DNA of 64,000 bases from Colwellia sp. 75C3. GTDB lineage: Bacteria; Pseudomonadota; Gammaproteobacteria; Enterobacterales; Alteromonadaceae. The stretch covers positions 310,001 through 374,000 of the forward strand of contig NZ_PJAU01000033.1 of the NCBI RefSeq assembly GCF_002836255.1. Reading direction: 5' to 3'. The position numbers and the translations under genes were made by a program. The notes beneath the pieces were generated by a model. It was not told where the DNA came from, searched no databases, and saw only the letters and a program-made list of their open reading frames with translations. Shown here piece by piece: positions 26,678 to 33,380 of this stretch (position 1 is its first letter; each line of letters opens with the position of its first letter).

Positions 26678-28228
26678 TTATTCAGTGGCACCATTGTCAA
26701 TTAAGTAGTTAGTGATTTTATTACTAGCTGACATATTCAACGGGCTGCGTATTTTATTACCATCAGAGAATCCTGTTTTTACTGATAGATTAACATCAGC
26801 ACCTTGGTCGACGAGTAGTTTAGTCATGGCAAAATACCCTCTTCTCGTGGCATTGATGAGTGGCGTTTCATCACGACGTACAACGGCATTTATATTTGCG
26901 CCATTATCAATTAACAGCTGCGCTAGCTGAATATTATTAGTCATCGCAGCAGTAATTAATGGATTACCGTCACCCAGTGATGATTGGTTTACATTGGCAC
27001 CTAAATCAATCAATGCCTGTACCATTTGGCGATTATCTTTTTTCACCGCAATAATTAATGCGGTACCATCACCAATGGCAGGGGTATTAATATCAACACC
27101 TTCATTTTTCATTTGTTCAATAGTGGCGATGTCATTTCGCATCACAGCAGCAATCAACTTTTCGCCTTCTGAAGCGGGCAGCAATGAGTAATGTTGAGCG
27201 TTTTGTCTGGTATCACTGATACTAATTTTAGGTACAAATGCCTGTGAAACTTTAATTGTTAATGCAGACAAGCCTATACATACGGCGACAATGGCAAACA
27301 TGTTTGGTGCTTTAATTTTTTTACTTTTAAGTACGGTAGTTACTCTGTTGTTGAGTTCTTTTTTCTGGCTAAATAATCCCATGGCTAAAACGCTCCTTTG
27401 TTGGGTAATCATTAATTTTGCACAATCAATCAGTGATTGGGCATATTGTTTATTGTTGTTTAGTTGTTTAACTGCGCGTAAATCACAAGCCAATTCTCTA
27501 TCGATATGTATTTTGTTATTAAGTAAACGGATCACCGGACTCCACCAAAAAACCACGGCAATAAATTCTTGAAAGTGACTAAACCAAATGTCATTTCGTT
27601 GAATATGAGCCAGTTCATGCAACACTATTGGTGCTAATTGCGCACTACTCAGTTGCTGTATAATGTTCTCTGGTAAAATTATTTTCTGAGAAGCTAAACC
27701 CACCACCATTGGCGAGTTAATTTGCTCGGAAGAAAATATTTCAATGTCGATATCGGCTACTAGCTCACAGATGCTGTGTTGTTCAACGGGCTTACAGTTT
27801 TTTATCAACTTTCGTGTGCGTAAAAATGAGCCAAACACCATCAGTAAGCTGCCAATAAACCAAATAATAACCAGTGCAGTTAATACTTCACTGAACTGAA
27901 AAACAATTTCACTTGGCATATGCCATAACGATTGCTCTTTTGTTGATACTGCCACCTCGTTGATTGCTATTTGAGCCGTGTTACCGTTATTCAATGAGTT
28001 GGTTTGTACTGATGTCGTGTTGAGTGTTTCCGTTAAAGGTGGTGTTGTAGAAAGCAAGGTTAACGGCACCAAGGTTGAGGTGATAAAGGCAGTCATCAAT
28101 ACCCAGCTGCGCATTTCTGCACTGGACTCTAGTACTTTATGCAGTACTAAAAGTATTAGTATCAGCATGCCACCAATAACAATGTGGTGTAGTGCTAATG
28201 TAGTCAGGAGTGTGTATTGAGAAATCAT
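26678..28228 (-). CDS. BlaR1-like M56 metallopeptidase with C-terminal ankyrin repeats
   Basis: A 516-residue membrane protease/sensor. Four membrane helices (about 10-30, 42-62, 112-134, 309-327) surround the M56 catalytic domain with zinc motif HELAH (204-208) and 'DRELACD' (243-249). BlaR1/MecR1 would then have a penicillin-binding sensor. Here residues 352-516 are about five ankyrin repeats ('GTALIIAVKKDNRQMVQALI', 'NPLITAAMTNNIQLAQLLID', 'DETPLINATRRGYFAMTKLL'). By topology the repeats should be periplasmic. It follows the BlaI gene by 39 bases and should cleave BlaI when triggered. The inducer is unlikely to be a beta-lactam bound in the usual way. Confidence 0.92.
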   Translation of the reverse strand: MISQYTLLTTLALHHIVIGGMLILILLVLHKVLESSAEMRSWVLMTAFITSTLVPLTLLSTTPPLTETLNTTSVQTNSLNNGNTAQIAINEVAVSTKEQSLWHMPSEIVFQFSEVLTALVIIWFIGSLLMVFGSFLRTRKLIKNCKPVEQHSICELVADIDIEIFSSEQINSPMVVGLASQKIILPENIIQQLSSAQLAPIVLHELAHIQRNDIWFSHFQEFIAVVFWWSPVIRLLNNKIHIDRELACDLRAVKQLNNNKQYAQSLIDCAKLMITQQRSVLAMGLFSQKKELNNRVTTVLKSKKIKAPNMFAIVAVCIGLSALTIKVSQAFVPKISISDTRQNAQHYSLLPASEGEKLIAAVMRNDIATIEQMKNEGVDINTPAIGDGTALIIAVKKDNRQMVQALIDLGANVNQSSLGDGNPLITAAMTNNIQLAQLLIDNGANINAVVRRDETPLINATRRGYFAMTKLLVDQGADVNLSVKTGFSDGNKIRSPLNMSASNKITNYLIDNGATE

Positions 28229-28267
28229 AATGAAATACCTTTATCTAAGTGGCGTATTGAAATTTAA

Positions 28268-28648
28268 TTAATCGTCTGCGCGATCAATTTCTTTTTGCAA
28301 TGCCGCTAAATCGTCTAGTTCTATATCTGTTTCTTGCATTAAATGTTGAGCAAGTACTTCGGGTGAACCACCGAAGAACTTATTAAGTAATGAGGTCAAA
28401 GCGCCTTTTCTGGCTTCTTTTTGGGTCATTTTGGGGGTGTAAATAAAAGCTTTACCCTCTTTATGAAAATCGGCATAACCTTTCTCCGCTAAAATTTTAC
28501 ACATGGTTTGCACCGTAGTGTATGCGGTGGCTTTTTCTTCATTGAGGATATCGGCAATTTCTCGCACCGAGGCTTGCTCTTTTTTCCAAAGAATTTCCAT
28601 GATGCTTTGTTCACTATCGGTGAGCTGGGTAGATTTTTTACGGGCCAT
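28268..28648 (-). CDS. BlaI/MecI/CopY-type repressor
   Basis: A 126-residue winged-helix repressor. The N-terminal DNA-binding domain (1-75) has 'MEILWKKEQASVREIADIL' and 'TAYTTVQTMCKILAEKGY'. The C-terminal dimerisation helices contain 'LTSLLNKFFGGSPEVLAQHL', where BlaR1 cleaves in the known family. It is the first gene of a two-gene operon with the ankyrin M56 protease. Two palindromes flank its promoter (28659-28672 and 28707-28722), so it should repress itself and the protease. AGGA precedes the ATG. Confidence 0.94.
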   Translation of the reverse strand: MARKKSTQLTDSEQSIMEILWKKEQASVREIADILNEEKATAYTTVQTMCKILAEKGYADFHKEGKAFIYTPKMTQKEARKGALTSLLNKFFGGSPEVLAQHLMQETDIELDDLAALQKEIDRADD

Positions 28649-28658
28649 TTTCTTTCCT

Positions 28659-28722
28659 ACTAATTCATTAGTTTTAAATACTATAACGGTAGGTTAAATG
28701 TTTATCAACTAATTAATTAGTT
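28659..28722 (-). promoter_or_regulatory. Promoter and twin operators of the blaI-like operon
   Basis: Read on the minus strand, TTGATA (28703-28708) and TATAGT (28680-28685) are spaced 17 bp, each matching consensus at five of six bases. A perfect 16-base palindrome, AACTAATTAATTAGTT (28707-28722), overlaps the -35. A near-perfect copy, ACTAATTCATTAGT (28659-28672), covers the start site and sits ten bases before the repressor ATG. The centres are 49 bp apart. This is the expected layout for BlaI-type self-repression, although the motif differs from the TACA-N2-TGTA operators of staphylococcal BlaI. Confidence 0.75.
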
Positions 28723-28963
28723 TTTAAATTAAGGAAGGTGAATCGTATTAATAAAACACTGAAATAAATATTTATTTATGAGTAGTAAAGCGAGCTAACG
28801 GGGCTATGTATAAAGGCATGAAGCACGATATAGCTATTTTATTATTTTAAGGGATGATATAAGTAAAGATCACAAATAATTATAATTATTTGTTAAAGGA
28901 TAGCTAAATGTAACGACAAAATTTAGTCTGCTTTCATATTTTAGTGCTAATGTTTTTACTAAG

Positions 28964-29128
28964 TTAAATCTTTATGCCTAATGACCTTGCATGGTGTAAT
29001 GCTTTCTTATGGTCATCTTGTCTTGCCTCTCTCATTTTTCTGCTTGAACAGTTAACGATTGAATAAAGTAAGTTTTTTGTTCTATTTACATCTAATTTTG
29101 CGCTGGCAATTTTATCTTGATCTGACAT
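28964..29128 (-). CDS. Small conserved-looking hypothetical protein (54 aa)
   Basis: This short frame has AAGGA nine bases before ATG 29128 and a TAA at 28964. The 54-residue product is highly charged and soluble ('MSDQDKIASAKLDVNRTKNL' at its start, a Lys/Arg/His-rich end). It has no membrane segment. It lies on the same strand between the qnr-like gene and blaI, with room for its own promoter. The ribosome site, start and amino-acid make-up favour a real gene. I do not recognise it. Confidence 0.5.
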   Translation of the reverse strand: MSDQDKIASAKLDVNRTKNLLYSIVNCSSRKMREARQDDHKKALHHARSLGIKI

Positions 29129-29254
29129 AAAACGTCCTTATTAACAAAGTATCAATAGCTATTAATTTAATGTTGACGATTTTACAGATACCTATGTCCC
29201 TGTCTGTTAAAGCTATATCAAATCATGTAGCTTTTTGTGTTCTATTGTTAATAG

Positions 29255-29911
29255 TTAGCCAGGTAAAACGAGAATTCCTAATGCTGCTAGCAATTGCTCT
29301 TGTTGCCATTCGCAAATTTTCACTCCATCAAGTTTTACTCGTCTTATATTGAGACCATTTAATTCTATATGTGTTAAATCACAATCTTGCATTTGAAATT
29401 GCTCCCAAGCATCTTCTGAGAATTCACCTCGACTCAAATCTGAACCTATCAGTGAAGCACCGCGCAAGTTTGCGCCATTCCAGCGATTTTCAAATAGATC
29501 ACATTTCTCAATGCGTACACCAGACAAATTGGCATAAGATAAATTACAATCAGTGATGTATGCCGAGCAAAAGTACACTAGGCGTGATACTTGATTTTCG
29601 AAACTAGCCTTCGAAAAGTTAGTACCTTTCAAGTCACATGATCTGAACTCAATACCTAAACAACTCGCGCCGATAAAGCTAGACATAGACAATCGGCATT
29701 GCTTAAAGCTAGCGTCTCGTAAGTTAGCGTACTCAAATTGACAGCCCTCAATACTACCTTGCTCGATGAAACTACATTCGATAAATATGGCATCTGTTAA
29801 ATCGGCCTTATTAAAGTTGCAATGATAAAAATCACAGTGCTGAAAGTGCATAGCTTTAAGGTCAGTGTTAGAGAAATCGTGATTAATAAACTTTTTGTTA
29901 GTTGTCGGCAT
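29255..29911 (-). CDS. qnr: Qnr-like pentapeptide repeat protein
   Basis: This 218-residue right-handed quadrilateral beta-helix protein has the same length as the QnrA group. The repeat pattern A/C-[D/N]-[L/F]-x-x runs throughout ('FQHCDFYHCNFNKADLTDA'). Signature stretches shared with Qnr proteins include 'YANLRDASFKQCRLS', 'CDLKGTNFS', 'YFCSAYITDCNLSYANLSG', 'SLIGSDLSRG' and the C terminus 'GVKICEWQQEQLL'. Qnr proteins bind DNA gyrase and topoisomerase IV as DNA mimics and lower quinolone susceptibility. GGAGGG precedes the ATG. It is chromosomal, with no mobile element beside it, so it is probably a native gene. The resistance level is not predictable. Confidence 0.93.
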   Translation of the reverse strand: MPTTNKKFINHDFSNTDLKAMHFQHCDFYHCNFNKADLTDAIFIECSFIEQGSIEGCQFEYANLRDASFKQCRLSMSSFIGASCLGIEFRSCDLKGTNFSKASFENQVSRLVYFCSAYITDCNLSYANLSGVRIEKCDLFENRWNGANLRGASLIGSDLSRGEFSEDAWEQFQMQDCDLTHIELNGLNIRRVKLDGVKICEWQQEQLLAALGILVLPG

Positions 29912-30360
29912 AATTGCCCTCCAAATGATAATAGGCGAAGATTACCACCTAAAGCCTTAAAAAGACCATACAAATAACGCCTTTAAAATCAACGGGTTAC
30001 AACACCCTGTAATGGCCTGTTAAAGGGGGCAAAATGAGGCTGTCATCACTACAAAATCAGTTGTAGGTATGCGAAGTGGATGAATAAGTTTTTTCAAACT
30101 AAAAGAAACGACAGGGAGGGGAATAACCTTTGATAGCCTACTACCTATTAGGTGAAAATAGTCATGATTTTAAAACATCTTGTTATCGGTTAATAAAACG
30201 GTGTTTTTGCGAGTGCTTTTAGGTTTCGGTATAAGGTTAAAAAATGGCAGTCGTTAGCTTTTTCTTGCCTGGAATATATATCGGGTTTTCGCTTACAGAA
30301 ATGACAAAGTAATCCCCGATGCTAACGTCCATTTATTTGAAAAATGAATATTATGCGGAA
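29912..30360. other. Intergenic, qnr-like gene upstream region
   Basis: This 449-base gap should contain the promoter of the qnr-like gene and the 3' end region of the system 2 kinase unit. I see no ORF with a ribosome site, no strong terminator and no clear LexA box. Confidence 0.4.
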
Positions 30361-31716
30361 CTATTTAAATAACAGCGGCAAGGTAATCGTAGCAATCGCA
30401 CCAGGAGAATCAGTTAAATCAGTTCGGTTAGTTAGCGTCAATTCACCTTGATGGTTAGCTATTATTTGTCTGCTTAAGGCTAAACCAATACCAGAGCCAG
30501 TTTCTTTAGTGGTGTAAAAAGGTACAAATAAATTAGCCGTATTCGCTATACCACAGCCTTGATCCAGTACCTTAATAATCACCTGTTGCTCGGTGGCAAA
30601 AACCTGAACTGAAATATCCTTATTTGTCTCTGACGTTTGTGATGAGACTTTATGTACTTTTGCTTGTGCAAGTTGTGCTTCTTTGCCGTTTTTTATCAGG
30701 TTCAGTAATACTTGTTCAAGTTGACTCTTATCGGCTGTTATTATTAATGGTGTAGTTAGGTTAATTGTCACCTGTTGCACTAAGTTGGCAATATCGTGTA
30801 ATAATTCAGCTAAGTCGAATTGCTGGGTATTAGGCAAGGGCAGTTTGGCTAAGTCTGAATAACTATCAATGAAGGCCAAGAGATTATTACTGCGGTTATC
30901 AATAATTTTAATCGCTTGTTGGCATTGCTCAGCAGTAAGGTCAGGCATTTCTAATAAATTTTGGCTCAGTGCTGAAATAGGTGTTAAAGAGTTACGTACT
31001 TCATGGTTGAGAATTCGGATAATATTTTGCCATGCTTCCTGCTCATTTTTTTGTAACTCTTGGCTAATGTTATTGAGCATGAGTAGTTGATAGTTATTGT
31101 TGTTTTCTTTGTACTCACTTTGTCTTATTTGCCACTTCTTGCCAACGTTTAGCGGATTATTTTCATCGAATCTCCAAAAGCCATTAAGCTTTGTTAGTCC
31201 TAATTTTTGTGCCGGGCTTTGTTTTAATGTTTGCCAAGGTACTGAGAATAATTGGCTTACTGCTGGGTTAGCATGTTGCAGTTGATCGTCTTGATTTAAC
31301 ACTAATACCGGTGATTCTAGCTGCTCAATTAAACCGTAAAGTAAAAACATTTGTTGGTCATAACGGGTTTTACTCACTTGCAAGTTTTGGCTAAGACTCG
31401 ACAACTCGTTAAATAGTTTAGCGACGATACCCTGACTAAAAGGAGACTTAGCCCTAAGACTATAATCTTCCATCTTTAACGCTTCAGTTAAGCTGGTTAA
31501 ACTGTAATAGGGCGTGATAACTAATCTGTAGAGCGCTATCACCAAACAGCTATAAATGATGGCAAGCAGTAAGCCTACTGTTGACCAGCCGAGTAGTTTG
31601 AAGTTAAAGGCAATGCCCATGGCAATAAACAGCACTAAGGTTGGTAATAAGCTGGCGAGTATAAGCCAGCTAAAGCGTCGCTCTAAACTGATGTGAGTAT
31701 TAAGATTTTGAGTCAA
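30361..31716 (-). CDS. NtrB-like sensor histidine kinase (system 2)
   Basis: A 451-residue membrane kinase. Two helices (about 15-35 and 45-70) precede a HAMP-like linker and a PAS-like domain ('QLESPVLVLNQDDQLQHANP'). The H-box is 'ILNHEVRNSLTPISAL'. HATPase boxes follow ('VLLNLIKNGKEA', 'DQGCGIAN', 'GSGIGLALS'). The only start that keeps the first helix is a TTG at 31716. It lies inside a 64-bp tandem repeat derived from the end of the regulator gene, with only a weak AGAGAA upstream, so translation may be inefficient or altered. It pairs with the regulator at 31828-33189 and is the last gene of the exporter cluster. Confidence 0.9.
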   Translation of the reverse strand: MTQNLNTHISLERRFSWLILASLLPTLVLFIAMGIAFNFKLLGWSTVGLLLAIIYSCLVIALYRLVITPYYSLTSLTEALKMEDYSLRAKSPFSQGIVAKLFNELSSLSQNLQVSKTRYDQQMFLLYGLIEQLESPVLVLNQDDQLQHANPAVSQLFSVPWQTLKQSPAQKLGLTKLNGFWRFDENNPLNVGKKWQIRQSEYKENNNNYQLLMLNNISQELQKNEQEAWQNIIRILNHEVRNSLTPISALSQNLLEMPDLTAEQCQQAIKIIDNRSNNLLAFIDSYSDLAKLPLPNTQQFDLAELLHDIANLVQQVTINLTTPLIITADKSQLEQVLLNLIKNGKEAQLAQAKVHKVSSQTSETNKDISVQVFATEQQVIIKVLDQGCGIANTANLFVPFYTTKETGSGIGLALSRQIIANHQGELTLTNRTDLTDSPGAIATITLPLLFK

Positions 31717-31868
31717 TTTGATATTTCTCTAATCGGCGAATTTAAATATAGCTTTATTTTTAGCTAACACTTTGGATCAATTTGATATTTTTCTAATCGA
31801 CGAATTTAAATATAGCTTCATTTTTAGCTAACACTTTGGATCAATTTGATATTTTTCTAATCGACGAT
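31713..31868. repeat. 64-bp tandem duplication, about 2.4 copies
   Basis: Units start at TCAATTTGATATTT on 31713, 31777 and 31841 (period exactly 64). The first two copies are complete and the third is partial. They differ by a few bases (TCTCT vs TTTCT, GGCG vs GACG). The unit carries the last codons of the regulator gene and its stop, plus the region to the start of the kinase gene. The duplication therefore lengthened the junction by about 128 bases and placed a repeat copy at the kinase TTG. Confidence 0.92.
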
Positions 31869-33189
31869 AAATAGCATTTTTACCCAGACCTAATAATTCA
31901 CCTGCTTCGATGACTTTGCCTTGAGACTTTTGTAACGCTTGCCTAATTAATTGTTGCTCTGCCTCATCTAGGGTCATAAAGGGTATCTCGCCATTGCTTT
32001 TATGAGTGCTGTCTAGCAATTGGTCTGTTAAACCTGTTATTTCAATTTCGTTACTGTCACTCAATAGTACAGCACGTTCAATAACATGGCTAAGCTCACG
32101 AATATTACCTGGCCAATCGTAATGGTTTAATGCTTTTTGGGCTTGCTCAGATAGGAATAAATCAGACTTATTGTATTTCTGACTTTTCTCTACTAAAAAA
32201 TGTTGAGCTAACGGCAATATATCTTCTTTTCTACGTCGAAGCGGCGGAATATCAAGCACGATTGTATTGATGCGATAATATAAATCTTGGCGAAAATCAC
32301 CTAGAGCAATCGCTTGTTGAAAGTCGATATTACTGGCGGCGATTAACCTGACTTTTGCTTGTAATGTTTTGCTAGAGCCTACTGGCTCAAATTCACCTGA
32401 TTCAAGCACGCGTAATAATTTTGGCTGCAAGTTCAGCGGAATGGTACCAATTTCATCGAGAAATAAACTGCCACCTTCAGCGGCTTCAAAACGGCCCATA
32501 CGATCTTTTTTAGCATCGGTAAACGCGCCCTTGGTATGGCCAAACAATTCACTTTCGAATAATGTTTCAGGGATAGCGCCCATATTTACGGTGACGTAAC
32601 TTTCATTGCTTCGAGCTGAATGTTGATGAATAAATTTAGCCAACATACTTTTTCCGGTACCATTTTCACCGGTAATTAAAATAGGTGTGTCTGTTACCGC
32701 AAGCTTTTTAGCTTGAGTAAGTATTAACTGCATTGCGTCAGATTCACCTAGCATAAATACATCGTTGGTTGGACGTTGTGCTTTTAGCCGTTTGTTTTCT
32801 AACTGCACAGAGCCTAATTGAAATTGTTGCTCAATTATTCGCACCAAACGTTGATTTTTCCACGGTTTCTCAATGAAGTCTTTCGCACCCAACTTAATGG
32901 CTTCAACAGCAATTTCTACCGTTGACCATGCGGTCATGACGATAACGGGGAAGTGATAATTTTTTTCTTTTAAGGTTTTCAGCATGTCCAAGCCTTCCTT
33001 GCCAGACGTGGTATCGTACTGAAAATTCATATCAAGCAACATTAAATCAACCGGTTGTTCGTCTATAACCTCAAGCGCTTGTAGGGGAGAGTCGGCTTCA
33101 ATAACGTTATAGCCGTAGTTTTCTAAAATAAATTTAGCGGATAATCGTAAATCACTTTGGTCATCAACGACAATTATTGTTTTTTTCAT
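31828..33189 (-). CDS. Sigma-54-dependent NtrC-family response regulator (system 2)
   Basis: A 453-residue protein from ATG 33189; an in-frame TTG at 33222 would add eleven residues ahead of the receiver domain and is less likely. It has a receiver domain ('TIIVVDDQSD', phospho-acceptor region 'LMLLDMNFQ'), an AAA+ domain with Walker A 'GENGTGKS' and Walker B 'GGSLFLDEIG', and a Fis-type helix-turn-helix ('LGKNAIYRRLEKY'). The sigma-54 loop reads GAFTDA instead of GAFTGA as in the system 1 regulator. It lies between the permease and the kinase of system 2 and probably activates the sigma-54 promoter upstream of the adaptor. Confidence 0.94.
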   Translation of the reverse strand: MKKTIIVVDDQSDLRLSAKFILENYGYNVIEADSPLQALEVIDEQPVDLMLLDMNFQYDTTSGKEGLDMLKTLKEKNYHFPVIVMTAWSTVEIAVEAIKLGAKDFIEKPWKNQRLVRIIEQQFQLGSVQLENKRLKAQRPTNDVFMLGESDAMQLILTQAKKLAVTDTPILITGENGTGKSMLAKFIHQHSARSNESYVTVNMGAIPETLFESELFGHTKGAFTDAKKDRMGRFEAAEGGSLFLDEIGTIPLNLQPKLLRVLESGEFEPVGSSKTLQAKVRLIAASNIDFQQAIALGDFRQDLYYRINTIVLDIPPLRRRKEDILPLAQHFLVEKSQKYNKSDLFLSEQAQKALNHYDWPGNIRELSHVIERAVLLSDSNEIEITGLTDQLLDSTHKSNGEIPFMTLDEAEQQLIRQALQKSQGKVIEAGELLGLGKNAIYRRLEKYQIDPKC

Positions 33190-33234
33190 TATGTTTTTCT
33201 TATGTGAGCTTATTATCGGCAACTATTTTCTTAC

Positions 33235-33362
33235 CGTCACTCCCGAAGTGTTTGATCGGGAGTCTAGTGTTTTGAGCCTATGGATTCAGGACAATGTGCT
33301 CCTTGCATTGTCTCATAAGTGGTATCCATACCACGTCAGCTTATGAAACAACCTGAATGACG
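33235..33362. repeat. Palindromic intergenic element within system 2
   Basis: A 128-base element between permease and regulator genes has CGTCAC (33235-33240) and TGACG (33358-33362) ends and nested hairpins, including TGGTATCCATACCA inside CATAAG...CTTATG. Its outer ends recall the element at 9371-9447. It may end or attenuate exporter transcription before the regulatory genes. Confidence 0.45.
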
Positions 33363-33380
33363 AATTTAAAGTATGGTTTG

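Noticed and set aside
26678..29911. A mobile resistance island made of blaI/blaR1-like and qnr-like genes
   Set aside because: No integrase, insertion sequence, direct repeats or base-composition shift is seen, and the BlaR1-like protein lacks a penicillin-binding sensor. The two loci are separate units that happen to be neighbours.
31713..31868. CRISPR array
   Set aside because: The 64-bp units are contiguous with no spacers and contain coding sequence of the regulator; they are a tandem duplication.
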